From an uncultured Aquimarina sp. (GTDB taxonomy: Bacteria; Bacteroidota; Bacteroidia; Flavobacteriales; Flavobacteriaceae): DNA of 64,000 bases. Under the pieces are notes generated by a model. It did not search any database. It saw only the letters and a program-made list of their open reading frames with translations, and was not told the origin of the DNA. The translations under genes were made by a program, and so were the position numbers. Positions 31,840 through 41,641 of this stretch are shown here, piece after piece. Location of the stretch: NCBI GenBank assembly GCA_947501475.1, contig CANMWA010000001.1:726212-790211 (forward strand). Direction: 5' to 3'. Every line of letters starts with the position of its first letter. The first letter of the stretch is position 1.

Positions 31840-33428
31840 TGGGATATTCAAAAAAATACTTGCCTTTGTTTTTAGGTTTGGCTGTAGGAATAGGTGTGTT
31901 TTTAGGAAGTAAACTAGATTTCACTAACCCTTCAGCAAAACTATTTTCTTATAATGCCAAAAAAGAAAAGCTTAATCGTCTTATTGATTATATTGACTAT
32001 GAATATGTAGACGAAATCAATACAGATAGTATTGTTGATGTTACCGTAAATAGAATTCTTGAAAATCTTGACCCACACTCGGTATACATCCCACCAGAAG
32101 AATTAGAAGGAATCACAGAAAGTATGCAAGGCGATTTTATAGGTATAGGGGTGACCTATTACCCATATCGAGATACTATTTCTGTGATCAATACTATAAA
32201 AGGAGGACCAAGCGAAAAATCCGGAATAAAACCTGGAGACAGAATCTTGATGGCAGATAATGATACCCTCTATGGAAAAAGCCTGATACAAGATAATTTA
32301 GCAAATAAATTAAAAGGCGAATTAAATAGCCAAGTACAACTAAAAGTATATCGAAAAGGCACAGGGATCTTTGATGTCGTAGTAAAAAGAGGAAGGGTTC
32401 CATTGCGAAGTGTTGATGCAGCATATATGCTTGATGATCAATTAGGATATATCAAAATAAATAGATTTGCAGAGACAACATATAAAGAATTCAAAGAACA
32501 GATCGATAAACTGCTTGATCATGGAGCAAATAGTATGGTTATAGACCTTCGTGATAATGGAGGAGGTTTTATAGCACCTGCTTTAAAAATGGCAGACGAA
32601 TTTTTGAAAGACGATGTTCTTATTATGTTTACCAAAAATAAAAAAGGAGCTATCGAAAATAATTTTGCTACCAATAAAGGTAGTTTCGAAAAAGGAAAAG
32701 TTTATGTGTTGATCAACGAAAATTCTGCCTCTGCTAGCGAAATTTTTGCCGGAGCGATTCAAGATAACGATAGAGGTATTATTGTTGGTAGACGTTCTTA
32801 CGGTAAAGGGCTTGTGCAAAGAGAAATGTCTTTGGGTGATGGTAGTGCTGTACGATTAACAATTTCTCGATATTATACCCCAACAGGGCGATCAATACAA
32901 AAACCCTATACGAATGGTAACAAAGAGTATTTTAATGAATATCTAGAACGATATAAAAATGGAGAATTACAGAATGCCGATAGTATACAGGTGGCAGATT
33001 CTTTGAGGTTTATAACCCCGGGCGGTAAAACAGTATATGGCGGCGGCGGTATTATTCCTGATATGTTTGTAGGTAAAGATACAACTCGAGTAGGAGAAAC
33101 ATTAAATTATTTGCTTAGACAAGGTGTTATAGGACGATATGTGTTTGAAGAAGAATTAGATAAAAAAAGAATATATTATGCTGATCTATCTGAAGAAACA
33201 TTTAAAGAAAAAACTGTTATCGAAGATGATTTTGCTGAAGGGTTTTTGAAATACGCACAAAGAAGAGGAGTAGAAATTGAACTCAAAAATTACAAAGAGG
33301 TATTAAAAAAATACCTTAAAGCGACCATGGCACAGCAATTATTTGGCACAAGTGAATTCGAAAAAATAATTAACCACGACGATGCAATGATTAAAAAAGT
33401 ATTGTCACTTTCAAAAAATAATGAGTAA
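31839..33428 (+). CDS. C-terminal processing protease (S41 family, PDZ)
   Basis: This is a 529-residue protease with an N-terminal signal anchor (about 5-25). The S41 N-terminal helical part has the Y-V-D-E-I-N pattern (about 50-57) and L-D-P-H-S-V-Y-I. A PDZ domain covers about 90-180 (I-K-G-G-P-S-E-K-S-G-I-K-P-G-D-R-I). The catalytic region holds D-L-R-D-N-G-G-G and the nucleophile in N-E-N-S-A-S-A-S-E-I-F-A-G-A, with the general-base Lys in S-Y-G-K-G-L-V-Q. It trims or degrades periplasmic proteins. It is coupled to the dCMP deaminase gene, a neighbour pairing common in Flavobacteriia. Confidence 0.93.
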   Translation: MGYSKKYLPLFLGLAVGIGVFLGSKLDFTNPSAKLFSYNAKKEKLNRLIDYIDYEYVDEINTDSIVDVTVNRILENLDPHSVYIPPEELEGITESMQGDFIGIGVTYYPYRDTISVINTIKGGPSEKSGIKPGDRILMADNDTLYGKSLIQDNLANKLKGELNSQVQLKVYRKGTGIFDVVVKRGRVPLRSVDAAYMLDDQLGYIKINRFAETTYKEFKEQIDKLLDHGANSMVIDLRDNGGGFIAPALKMADEFLKDDVLIMFTKNKKGAIENNFATNKGSFEKGKVYVLINENSASASEIFAGAIQDNDRGIIVGRRSYGKGLVQREMSLGDGSAVRLTISRYYTPTGRSIQKPYTNGNKEYFNEYLERYKNGELQNADSIQVADSLRFITPGGKTVYGGGGIIPDMFVGKDTTRVGETLNYLLRQGVIGRYVFEEELDKKRIYYADLSEETFKEKTVIEDDFAEGFLKYAQRRGVEIELKNYKEVLKKYLKATMAQQLFGTSEFEKIINHDDAMIKKVLSLSKNNE

Positions 33429-33437
33429 TATTAACGT

Positions 33438-33746
33438 ATGTCAGAAAAAATATTAGAATACTTAGTGGCAATAGCAGTATGCTCACCGCTTTTTTTCTTC
33501 ATTATAGCAGTTGCCTTTAGATTAATGGATAACAGCGCTTCTATTTTTTTGAAACATGATATTTTGGTGGATACAACTTATGTTTCTGCAGATATCATAA
33601 GAGAACATATAAATATTACAGATGACGTTAAATTAAAGGCATCACTAAAAAGAGCTTTGGTTTTTAGGAAATTGCATAATTTTTTTATGATTTTAATGAT
33701 CATATCCATCCCGCCAGTGATTATAGCATGTTTCTTTATTTTTTAA
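33438..33746 (+). CDS. Small membrane protein, two segments
   Basis: This is a 102-residue protein with hydrophobic segments at about 8-27 and 82-101 and a charged loop of about 50 residues between them. The start lies 9 bases after the protease stop, so it is probably the third gene of that operon. No family is recognised. Confidence 0.65.
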   Translation: MSEKILEYLVAIAVCSPLFFFIIAVAFRLMDNSASIFLKHDILVDTTYVSADIIREHINITDDVKLKASLKRALVFRKLHNFFMILMIISIPPVIIACFFIF

Positions 33747-33782
33747 ATGAGATTCCTGATTGTATTAGATAACAAATTGTAA

Positions 33783-33983
33783 TTATTTTCTTTTCTTTTT
33801 TTTCAGAATACTTTTCGAAACCAATAAAATAGACATTAGTAAAATTACACATCCCGAAGCAAGAACCCCTATAAGTGCAGTTTTACTATTTCCGACTAGT
33901 AGATTGTCAAAATCCAAATGTGTGGCATTATAAATTAATAAGCCAGCAGCAATAATGATAAGTATGTAAATAAAATATTTCAA
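33783..33983 (-). CDS. Small membrane protein, two segments, TTG start
   Basis: This is a 66-residue protein with hydrophobic segments at about 3-18 and 36-56 and a Lys/Arg-rich tail (K-K-K-K-R-K). The only start that includes the first segment is TTG, which lowers confidence. It lies downstream of the marC-family gene on the same strand. Confidence 0.5.
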   Translation of the reverse strand: MKYFIYILIIIAAGLLIYNATHLDFDNLLVGNSKTALIGVLASGCVILLMSILLVSKSILKKKKRK

Positions 33984-34013
33984 TTATAATATAGTTTTAA
34001 AGTGTATTATATT

Positions 34014-34586
34014 TTAAAAAAGACCTTTGATATTTGTAGCAAATAACTTAACTGCAATAGCCAATAAAATTACTCCAAATATTTTCCGTACCACATTTAT
34101 CCCTTGTTTACCCAGAACTTTTTCAATCTTGCCAGAAGATTTTAATACAATGTAAACAAAAATGATATTGATTACGATTGCAATAACAATATTAATAGGG
34201 TGATACTCTGCTCGAAGTGATAAGATAGATGTCATTGTTCCTGCACCCGCAATCAAAGGAAATGCAAGTGGAACCACCGCAGCAGTTTCGGGAGTATCAT
34301 CTTTGTACAATTGAATGCCTAAAATCATTTCTATAGCTAGAAAGAAAATAATAAAAGACCCAGCAACAGCAAAAGAATTTACGTCGATCCCAATTAAACT
34401 CAAAATTTCTTTACCTACAAATAAGAAAAGGATCATTATTATAGCAGCTACAATAGATGCTTTCTCACTTTGGATATGGCCAGCTCTTTTACGTAGATCT
34501 ATAATGATCGGAATGCTTCCAATAATATCAATTACCGCAAATAAGATCATACTTGCTGTCAGTATTTCTTTAAGGTTGAAGTTCAT
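34014..34586 (-). CDS. MarC-family integral membrane protein
   Basis: This is a 190-residue protein with six hydrophobic segments. It has the MarC pattern: D-I-I-G-S-I-P-I near the start, G-I-D-V-N-S-F-A-V-A-G in segment three, and P-L-A-F-P-L-I-A-G-A-G-T-M-T with the family's conserved P-L and G-P-G-like glycine run. MarC was named for a supposed link to antibiotic resistance that was not upheld; transport substrate unknown. Confidence 0.92.
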   Translation of the reverse strand: MNFNLKEILTASMILFAVIDIIGSIPIIIDLRKRAGHIQSEKASIVAAIIMILFLFVGKEILSLIGIDVNSFAVAGSFIIFFLAIEMILGIQLYKDDTPETAAVVPLAFPLIAGAGTMTSILSLRAEYHPINIVIAIVINIIFVYIVLKSSGKIEKVLGKQGINVVRKIFGVILLAIAVKLFATNIKGLF

Positions 34587-34700
34587 GTGGTGATGGTTTC
34601 AAAAATTCGTGTAAATGTAAATAGACTTTAGTTCATAAAGATATTATAAAAAGGTAAATAAATTATAAAAATTATTTAGGATAAAAATTATCTTAGCGCT

Positions 34701-35270
34701 ATGTTTCAATTAGGTAAGACTATAGTCTCTGAAGATATTATCGAAAAGGATTTTGTTTGCAACCTCTCTGCATGTAAGGGCGCATGTTGTATTGATGGTG
34801 AAGCAGGAGCTCCTCTCGAAGCATCAGAAATTCAAAAATTACAAGAGGTATATCCTATTGTAAAATCGTATTTGCGTGATGAAGGTATTACAGCAATAGA
34901 AAAGCAAGGGGTCTATATAAAAACCCCTAATGCAGAGTTTGAAACACCGCTTATTGATGGAGCTGATTGTGCGTATGTGATTTTTGATGAAAAAGGAACA
35001 GCAATGTGTGCTATAGAAGAAGCATATAATCAAGGTGAAATAGATTGGAAAAAACCCATCTCTTGTCATTTATACCCAATACGCGTACAAGATTACACAG
35101 AGTTCTCTGCTGTAAATTATCATAAGTGGGGAATTTGTGATGATGCATGCACTTTGGGAAAAGAACTACAAGTACCGGTCTACAAATTTGTAAAGGAAGC
35201 TCTAATTCGTAAGTTTGGCGAGGATTGGTATCTCGAGCTTGAAAAAGTTGCAGCAAACCTTAAAAAATAA
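34701..35270 (+). CDS. DUF3109 family protein, cysteine-rich
   Basis: This is a 189-residue cytoplasmic protein with conserved cysteines at C-N-L-S-A-C-K-G-A-C-C (about 20-30), D-C-A-Y-V, M-C-A-I-E, S-C-H-L-Y-P-I-R and G-I-C-D-D-A-C. The spacing fits DUF3109 and resembles zinc- or iron-sulfur-binding proteins of the YkgJ type. No function is established. It is common in Bacteroidota near housekeeping genes. It is divergent from the marC-family gene. Confidence 0.9.
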   Translation: MFQLGKTIVSEDIIEKDFVCNLSACKGACCIDGEAGAPLEASEIQKLQEVYPIVKSYLRDEGITAIEKQGVYIKTPNAEFETPLIDGADCAYVIFDEKGTAMCAIEEAYNQGEIDWKKPISCHLYPIRVQDYTEFSAVNYHKWGICDDACTLGKELQVPVYKFVKEALIRKFGEDWYLELEKVAANLKK

Positions 35271-35358
35271 CATGTTTTATTTTTCTCTTCCTGTTTTTTA
35301 TTAATTTAAAATAGGCTATCCCTTATTTTGTGTGTATTGATAAGAAAGTTTAAAAAGC

Positions 35359-36090
35359 CTAATTCAGTTTCTTAATTAATACTGTTGCCTCCTCTTTTTT
35401 AAAAGAATTGTCTGTCGTTATTTTTTCTAATATAGCAATAGCTTTGATTTTGTTCTTGTTTTTTAAATACGCCAATGCAAGATACCACATGCTTTTTTCT
35501 TTGAATGCGTCATTTAATGCAATCTGTTGTTCTAGAAGAGGAATTGCAGTCTCAATCTGGTTGATTGCTAATAAGCAGTTGGCTTGATATAACAAGAAGT
35601 ATGATTTTTGAGTGTCGTTATATAATGCTGCAAATTGATTAGAAGCTATAGTATAATGCTTTTCTTCATAGGCCATAAATGCCATAACCTCTTTGTTTCT
35701 GTCATTTTCTCCCCGTATTATAGGTGTTGTTATATTGGGGTAAATTTCAAAATTATCAACATAAAGCACATCAGGGTTTGCAGATGGACTAAGTATAAGA
35801 TAACAACCAATAATAATCAGTAATATGATAGAAGTAATGATAAAAAATTTCTTTTTTTTAAATAAAGGAATAGCTTTAGTTTTGTGAGCAGCAATTTTGG
35901 TTTCAAAATTCAGCAAAACTTTTTTAAGGTCTTTTCTGTCTTGTGCACCCAAAACAATACTAAGATTTTTAATAACCTTAACATCGTTTTTAAAATCGAC
36001 ATCAGTGGTAAAAAAGTGATCAAAATCTTCTTTTTCAGAGGATGTTACTGCTCCTTGTATATATTTATCTATCAATTCTTCTCGTTTCAT
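35359..36090 (-). CDS. Membrane-anchored TPR protein, candidate anti-sigma factor
   Basis: This is a 243-residue protein. Residues 1-75 form a cytoplasmic helical region that opens R-E-E-L-I-D-K-Y-I-Q-G, a short zinc-less anti-sigma-like start. A transmembrane segment lies at about 84-103. The periplasmic part (130-243) has TPR-like helices, such as A-F-M-A-Y-E-E-K-H-Y and S-M-W-Y-L-A-L-A-Y-L-K-N-K. The start overlaps the upstream sigma-factor gene by 4 bases (ATGA type), as typical for sigma/anti-sigma pairs. TPRs may sense an envelope signal. The anti-sigma role is inferred from context. Confidence 0.75.
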   Translation of the reverse strand: MKREELIDKYIQGAVTSSEKEDFDHFFTTDVDFKNDVKVIKNLSIVLGAQDRKDLKKVLLNFETKIAAHKTKAIPLFKKKKFFIITSIILLIIIGCYLILSPSANPDVLYVDNFEIYPNITTPIIRGENDRNKEVMAFMAYEEKHYTIASNQFAALYNDTQKSYFLLYQANCLLAINQIETAIPLLEQQIALNDAFKEKSMWYLALAYLKNKNKIKAIAILEKITTDNSFKKEEATVLIKKLN

Positions 36091-36626
36091 CTTTGTGCTG
36101 AGATTTTGATTAATAATTTCAAGCAGTGAGATTTTTGGTTTTTCACAATATTTTTATTTTCATACCCCTGGCTATCAGCAATCTCTTTTATAGTTAATCC
36201 TCTATAATAAAATAAGGTTAATAATTCTTGACAGCGTTTTCCTAGCTGCATAAAATGTTTTTGTAATAGCTTTTGTTCTACAGATAATTTAGGTTCTTCA
36301 AAAACGTCGATGATTTCTTTTGAATTTATAAAATCCTTATTTTTTTCATAGTATGCAGTAGTTTTTTGTTTTTTTAACAAAGCATGTATTTTGTATTCTC
36401 CAATATTATATAGATAAGTTTTGATCGAACTTTTTATATGATCTAGTTTTCCTTTAATAGCATGTTCTCTTAAGGCTATGAATGAATCTTGATAAATTTT
36501 AATCAAGATGTCATCATCTAGTTCATACTTTCTGGCAAATTGTAAAAAAGATTTACGATACCCTGTATAGATTTTTTCAAGAGCTTGATTAGGCCCTTTT
36601 TTAAGAAGTAAGAGGTTTTCTCTCAT
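36087..36626 (-). CDS. ECF-type RNA polymerase sigma factor
   Basis: This 179-residue protein has sigma region 2 (F-A-R-K-Y-E-L-D-D-D-I-L-I-K-I-Y-Q-D-S-F, about 32-51) and region 4 (C-Q-E-L-L-T-L-F-Y-Y-R-G-L-T-I-K-E-I-A, about 133-151, then K-N-Q-K-S-H-C-L-K-L-L). The last region is the DNA-binding HTH for the -35 element. It overlaps the TPR membrane protein, its presumed regulator. Targets are unknown; ECF factors often control their own operon, but I cannot identify the promoter. Confidence 0.9.
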   Translation of the reverse strand: MRENLLLLKKGPNQALEKIYTGYRKSFLQFARKYELDDDILIKIYQDSFIALREHAIKGKLDHIKSSIKTYLYNIGEYKIHALLKKQKTTAYYEKNKDFINSKEIIDVFEEPKLSVEQKLLQKHFMQLGKRCQELLTLFYYRGLTIKEIADSQGYENKNIVKNQKSHCLKLLIKISAQR

Positions 36627-37130
36627 AAATAGTAACCTGATTATGACGATTGATGGTTAGAATTATTAAGTATTAAAGTTAGCTTTTTTTTTAAAAGGGC
36701 TATTTCTTCTTTTTTGTAAACAAATCGAAAACCATGAAAAATTAATAAGAAGAAAACAAAAATGAATTTTTAATTTATTAAATTTTTTGCTGAATTTGTG
36801 TTAAAATTTGAGTGAGACAAGCGTTACGGGTTAACCGTAAAATGGTATTTTTTGACTTCACTTTTTTTGTCTCAAAAAACTCGGTGAGCAGCTGAAAAAT
36901 ATGAGTTTTCTTGATAACTTTAAGAGCTTTTATTTTATTTTTTAAAACATCTAATATTCTGATAATCAATAAAATAAATTCTTTTTGTAAAACAACGGGT
37001 TTTTAACTGAATTATCTTCGTGTTGAAAACTTTGTTGAAAACGTTTGCTAACTTTTGTCAGAACTTTTGACCTATTTCGTGATCTTTGTAAGACCCTTTG
37101 GAAAGAGAAAAAACAGTTAAAAAAAATTAG
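36627..37130. other. Spacer upstream of nrdB
   Basis: These 504 bases hold divergent promoters for the sigma-factor gene and nrdB. A minus-strand frame of 63 codons lies at 36778-36969, but its composition and context do not support a gene. Two tandem GTTGAAAAC repeats are described separately. Nothing else stands out. Confidence 0.5.
37021..37042. promoter_or_regulatory. Tandem TGTTGAAAAC repeats upstream of nrdB (DnaA-box-like)
   Basis: TGTTGAAAAC occurs at 37021-37030 and 37033-37042, with a 12-base period. The complement TTTTCAACA differs by one base from the DnaA box form TTTTCCACA. DnaA controls nrdAB in Escherichia coli, so a similar role is possible here about 90 bases before the nrdB ATG. 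Identity of the binding protein is inference. Confidence 0.45.
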
Positions 37131-38108
37131 ATGAGCGCCGTAGAACCTATTTTGCAAGAAAACAAAGATCGATTCGTAATTTTCCCCATTCAACATCATG
37201 ATATTTGGGAATGGTATAAAAAATCCGAAGCTAGTTTTTGGACAGCTGAAGAGATCGACTTGCATCAAGATATTACAGATTGGTCTACAAAACTTACGGC
37301 AGATGAACAATATTTCATCAAACATATCTTAGCATTTTTTGCAGCTTCAGATGGAATCGTAAATGAAAATCTTGCAGAAAATTTTGTAAACGAAGTACAA
37401 TACAGTGAGGCAAAATTTTTCTATGGTTTTCAAATCATGATGGAAAATATTCATTCTGAAACATACTCCTTGCTTATCGATACGTATGTGAAGGATGAAA
37501 AGGAAAAAGACATGTTGTTTAATGCCATCGATAACTTTCCTGCAATTAAGAAAAAGGCAGATTGGGCATTAAAATGGATCGAATCAGACTCATTTGCAGA
37601 GCGTCTTATTGCATTTGCAGCAGTAGAAGGGATTTTCTTTTCTGGAGCGTTTTGTTCTATTTTCTGGTTGAAGAAACGTGGACTAATGCCTGGACTTACA
37701 TTTTCTAATGAGTTAATTTCTAGAGATGAAGGAGTACACTGTGATTTTGCAGTACATCTTCATAACAAACACTTGGTAAATAAAGTGCCAAAAGAAAGAA
37801 TACGAAGTATTATTGTAGATGCATTAAATATAGAAAGAGAGTTTATTACAGAATCACTTCCTGCAAGTTTGATCGGTATGAATTCTAAACTAATGACACA
37901 ATATCTAGAATTTGTTACCGATAGATTATTGGTAGAACTAGAATGTGAAAAAGAATATGGTACAGCAAATCCATTTGATTTTATGGATATGATCTCATTA
38001 CAAGGAAAAACGAATTTCTTTGAAAAAAGAGTTTCAGAATACCAAAAAGCAGGGGTGCTTAATAACGATACCGGAGACAATAAAATAAGTTTTGATGCCG
38101 ATTTTTAA
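37131..38108 (+). CDS. nrdB: Ribonucleotide reductase class I, beta subunit
   Basis: This 325-residue R2 subunit carries the diiron and tyrosyl radical centre. Metal ligands and the radical residue are visible: Asp in A-A-S-D-G-I, Glu and His in M-E-N-I-H-S-E-T-Y, where the Tyr four residues after the His is the radical site, and the second pair E-G-I-F-F-S and E-G-V-H-C-D-F. This indicates a Tyr-radical class I enzyme. It works with NrdA to make dNTPs. The nrdA gene follows in the same direction after 335 bases. Confidence 0.95.
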   Translation: MSAVEPILQENKDRFVIFPIQHHDIWEWYKKSEASFWTAEEIDLHQDITDWSTKLTADEQYFIKHILAFFAASDGIVNENLAENFVNEVQYSEAKFFYGFQIMMENIHSETYSLLIDTYVKDEKEKDMLFNAIDNFPAIKKKADWALKWIESDSFAERLIAFAAVEGIFFSGAFCSIFWLKKRGLMPGLTFSNELISRDEGVHCDFAVHLHNKHLVNKVPKERIRSIIVDALNIEREFITESLPASLIGMNSKLMTQYLEFVTDRLLVELECEKEYGTANPFDFMDMISLQGKTNFFEKRVSEYQKAGVLNNDTGDNKISFDADF

Positions 38109-38443
38109 GTAATACACCATTCCAACGCAGGTTGGAATCTAAATCGATCAAAACAATAATATATTCATTCTGAGCTAATCAAAAACAATTCTTCTGTTTA
38201 ATTCAGATTAGCTCAGTTTGATACAGCTTTGCAAAAAGCATTACAAAAAAGGACGGGAAAAGTCACAGTGTTGTATTTACTTGTAGAATTGCTTTTATTT
38301 CTAGAAATAAGAGACTTCTTTATAGTATCTAATTTTCAGAGAAATTAAATACAATTTGTTGGCTTATAGATTATAAAAAAAACAGTAACACGAATTAACA
38401 TCAACTTCTTCGTAAGAAGAAAATTTAAAAACCAAAAAGACGT
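38109..38443. other. nrdB-nrdA spacer with two hairpins
   Basis: ATTCCAAC-gcag-GTTGGAAT (38119-38138) is a perfect 8-bp hairpin just after nrdB. TGAGCTAATC (38171-38180) pairs perfectly with GATTAGCTCA (38206-38215) across 25 bases. They may attenuate read-through into nrdA and adjust the subunit ratio. No gene is visible here. Confidence 0.6.
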
Positions 38444-40912
38444 ATGTATGTAGTAAAAAGAGATGGGCATAAAGAACCAATTATGTTCGACAAGATTACC
38501 GCGAGGGTGAGAAAATTATGTTATGGGCTTAATCCATTAGTCGATCCTGTAAAGGTCGCAATGAGGGTGATAGAAGGATTGTATGACGGGGTCACAACTA
38601 GTGAATTAGATAACCTGGCTGCAGAAATTGCTGCAACCATGACCATAACACACCCAGATTATGCAAAACTTGCGGCTCGTATCTCTGTTTCTAATCTACA
38701 TAAAAATACAAAAAAGACCTTTTCTGAGGTAGTTACTGATCTTTATGAATATGTAAACCCAAGAACAGGTAAAAAAGCACCACTAATTGCTGATGATGTA
38801 TATAAAGTGATTGAAGCTAACAAAGAAAAGTTAGATTCTACAATCATTTACAATCGTGATTTTGGTTATGATTATTTTGGTTTTAAAACACTAGAGCGTT
38901 CATACTTACTTAAGATTAATGGTAAGATTGCAGAACGCCCACAGCACATGTTAATGAGAGTTTCTATAGGGATTCATCTTAATGATTTAGACGCCGCTAT
39001 CGAGACGTATGAATTGATGTCTAAGAAATATTTTACACACGCAACCCCAACGTTATTTAATTCGGGGACACCAAAACCACAAATGTCTTCTTGCTTCTTA
39101 TTAACCATGCAAGACGATAGTATTGATGGAATATATGATACATTAAAACAAACTGCAAAAATTTCTCAATCTGCAGGAGGAATAGGATTGTCTATTCATA
39201 ATGTACGTGCTACAGGATCATACATTGCCGGAACAAATGGTACATCAAACGGTATTGTGCCCATGCTTAGAGTATATAATGATACCGCTCGTTATGTAGA
39301 TCAAGGAGGAGGAAAACGTAAAGGGTCTTTTGCAATCTATGTAGAACCGTGGCATGCCGATATTTTTGATTTCTTAGATCTAAAAAAGAATCATGGTAAA
39401 GAAGAAATGCGAGCACGTGATTTGTTTTATGCGATGTGGATTCCGGATTTGTTCATGAAACGAGTGCAAGATGATGCAGAGTGGACATTGATGTGCCCTA
39501 ATGAATGTCCTGGGTTATTTGATATTCATAGTGATGCCTTTGAAAAAGAATATTTACGCTTTGAAGCAGCAGGAAAAGGCCGTAGAACGATTAAAGCAAG
39601 AGAACTTTGGGAAAAAATCTTAGAGTCTCAGATCGAAACCGGTACACCATATATGTTGTACAAAGATGCGGCAAATCGTAAATCAAATCAGCAAAACCTG
39701 GGAACCATTCGTTCATCAAACTTATGTACAGAGATCTTAGAGTATACAAGTCCAGATGAAGTGGCAGTTTGTAACTTGGCATCTATAGCATTGCCAATGT
39801 TTGTGAAAAATGGAGAGTTTGATCATAAAGAGCTTTTTAGAATCACAAAGCGTGTGACTAAGAATTTAAACAGAGTAATTGATCGCAATTACTATCCAGT
39901 AAAAGAAGCCGAAAACTCGAATATGCGTCATCGCCCTATTGGGTTAGGAGTGCAAGGATTAGCAGATGCTTTTATTATGCTACGTTTGCCATTTACTAGT
40001 GATGAAGCTAAGAAATTAAACCAGGAGATTTTTGAAACACTTTACTTTGCTGCAGTAACAGCATCGATGGAAGAAGCAAAAGAAGATGGCCCATATAAAA
40101 GCTATAAAGGCTCTCCGATCTCTAAAGGAGAATTTCAGTACAATCTATGGGGGATTAAAGATGAAGAATTAAGTGGTCGTTGGGATTGGGCAAAACTGCG
40201 TAAGCAAGTGCTTAAAAGCGGAGTTCGTAACTCGTTATTAGTTGCGCCAATGCCTACAGCATCTACATCTCAGATTTTAGGAAACAATGAAGCGTTTGAG
40301 CCATACACAAGTAATATATACACCAGGCGTGTGCTATCTGGTGAGTTTATTGTAGTAAACAAACACCTATTAGAAGATTTAGTGCAATTAGGGTTGTGGG
40401 ATGACAATCTTAAAGATGCGATCATGCGTGCAAACGGATCAATACAAAATATCGATATTATTCCGCAGGATCTAAAAGAACTGTATAAGACCGTTTGGGA
40501 GCTAAGTATGAAAGATGTTATCGATATGTCTCGTCACAGAGGATATTTTATTGATCAATCGCAGTCGTTAAACCTTTTCATGGAAGGAGCAACCATGGCA
40601 AAACTAACCTCAATGCATTTCTATGCATGGAAAAGTGGATTAAAAACGGGAATGTATTACCTAAGAACTAAATCTGCTGTTGATGCCATTAAGTTTACCC
40701 TTAAAAAAGAAAATAAAGAAGAAGTGCAGCCAGAAAAAGTAGCAGTAGCTGCGGCACAGGTGATGGAAGCACAAGCGACTAAAGCAGAACCAAAACAAGA
40801 GGCAACTCCTGTTGCTGCAGAAGGATCAGCACTTACTCCAGAAGAACTTCGTGCAATTATAGCACAATCCAAAGAAGCCGAAGGAGACGATTGTTTAATG
40901 TGTGGGTCTTAG
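38444..40912 (+). CDS. nrdA: Ribonucleotide reductase class I, alpha subunit
   Basis: This 822-residue catalytic subunit starts with an ATP-cone (about 1-90, V-V-K-R-D-G-H). Active-site residues are visible: the first redox Cys in S-S-C-F-L-L, the N-L-C-T-E-I motif with the thiyl-radical Cys, and the C-terminal C-L-M-C-G-S shuttle pair. The specificity loop and Tyr pair region P-M-P-T-A-S-T-S are intact. Before the tail is an Ala/Glu/Pro/Lys-rich linker of about 55 residues, longer than in the E. coli enzyme and probably a flexible tether. The intact ATP cone implies dATP feedback. Confidence 0.96.
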   Translation: MYVVKRDGHKEPIMFDKITARVRKLCYGLNPLVDPVKVAMRVIEGLYDGVTTSELDNLAAEIAATMTITHPDYAKLAARISVSNLHKNTKKTFSEVVTDLYEYVNPRTGKKAPLIADDVYKVIEANKEKLDSTIIYNRDFGYDYFGFKTLERSYLLKINGKIAERPQHMLMRVSIGIHLNDLDAAIETYELMSKKYFTHATPTLFNSGTPKPQMSSCFLLTMQDDSIDGIYDTLKQTAKISQSAGGIGLSIHNVRATGSYIAGTNGTSNGIVPMLRVYNDTARYVDQGGGKRKGSFAIYVEPWHADIFDFLDLKKNHGKEEMRARDLFYAMWIPDLFMKRVQDDAEWTLMCPNECPGLFDIHSDAFEKEYLRFEAAGKGRRTIKARELWEKILESQIETGTPYMLYKDAANRKSNQQNLGTIRSSNLCTEILEYTSPDEVAVCNLASIALPMFVKNGEFDHKELFRITKRVTKNLNRVIDRNYYPVKEAENSNMRHRPIGLGVQGLADAFIMLRLPFTSDEAKKLNQEIFETLYFAAVTASMEEAKEDGPYKSYKGSPISKGEFQYNLWGIKDEELSGRWDWAKLRKQVLKSGVRNSLLVAPMPTASTSQILGNNEAFEPYTSNIYTRRVLSGEFIVVNKHLLEDLVQLGLWDDNLKDAIMRANGSIQNIDIIPQDLKELYKTVWELSMKDVIDMSRHRGYFIDQSQSLNLFMEGATMAKLTSMHFYAWKSGLKTGMYYLRTKSAVDAIKFTLKKENKEEVQPEKVAVAAAQVMEAQATKAEPKQEATPVAAEGSALTPEELRAIIAQSKEAEGDDCLMCGS

Positions 40913-41134
40913 TGACACCTTGATTTCATGAACGTGAGTGAATTGAGATCAATTGGAGGAACTAATCCCGATGAAGATCGGGGTCTGATCCAATTTATAT
41001 AGGGTAAAAGGGAAGTTTTCTTAGGATGCTTCCCTTTTTTGTATATTCGAATTTTAACTTTTTCTTACTACTAATATATTTTTAGTATTTTTGACCTCCC
41101 TACCCAATAATCTAACTAATTAAACCTATTTGTA
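40913..41134 (+). terminator. nrdA terminator and dispersed palindrome
   Basis: AAAAGGGAAG (41006-41015) pairs perfectly with CTTCCCTTTT (41029-41038) and runs into a T tract: a strong terminator. Upstream, ATTGGA...TCCAAT encloses CCCGAT-gaag-ATCGGG (about 40968-40982), a dispersed palindromic repeat of a type common between Bacteroidota genes. Confidence 0.75.
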
Positions 41135-41635
41135 ATGGAAGAGATGGTCTCACCACAAACATTGTGTTCACAATGTAATACTACAATCAATACTGAAACT
41201 AAATTTTGTACTAATTGCGGGTACCCCGAAAACGGAACAGAAAAAGAACAAGCTACTTATCACGCCCAAAAAGTGATGAAAAAGAGCCAGGTTAAAGATG
41301 ACCAAAAAAGAATCAAATCGGCAAGAAACACCTTGTATTGGATAGGCGGAATCTTTTTTGTTTCCGGGTTGTTTATGTATTACAGATTACAAGATAATGC
41401 AATATTAGTAACTAATATTATTGTAGCTACAATATATCTGGTGTTGGCTTATTTATCAAAAGAAAAACCATTTACAACATTATTATCGGGATTACTATTA
41501 TATATATTGGTAATAGCTTTAAATGCGATTATTGAGCCTACGACTATTTTTAGAGGGATACTTGTGAAAATTTTTATCTTAAGTTTTTTGATCAAAGGTG
41601 TATATTCGGCTTCACAAAATGCTAAAGACCAATAA
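41135..41635 (+). CDS. Zinc-ribbon membrane protein
   Basis: This is a 166-residue protein. The N-terminus is a zinc ribbon with two Cys pairs, C-S-Q-C and C-T-N-C-G (about residues 11-32). A charged linker leads to four hydrophobic segments (about 70-160). The same ribbon-plus-membrane layout occurs in the next gene, 6 bases downstream. Function unknown; the ribbon probably faces the cytoplasm. Confidence 0.75.
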   Translation: MEEMVSPQTLCSQCNTTINTETKFCTNCGYPENGTEKEQATYHAQKVMKKSQVKDDQKRIKSARNTLYWIGGIFFVSGLFMYYRLQDNAILVTNIIVATIYLVLAYLSKEKPFTTLLSGLLLYILVIALNAIIEPTTIFRGILVKIFILSFLIKGVYSASQNAKDQ

Positions 41636-41641
41636 TAATAT

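Noticed and set aside
36778..36969. 63-codon minus-strand frame upstream of nrdB
   Set aside because: Lys/Ile-rich composition expected of AT-rich noncoding DNA, no motif, and it sits in a promoter region.
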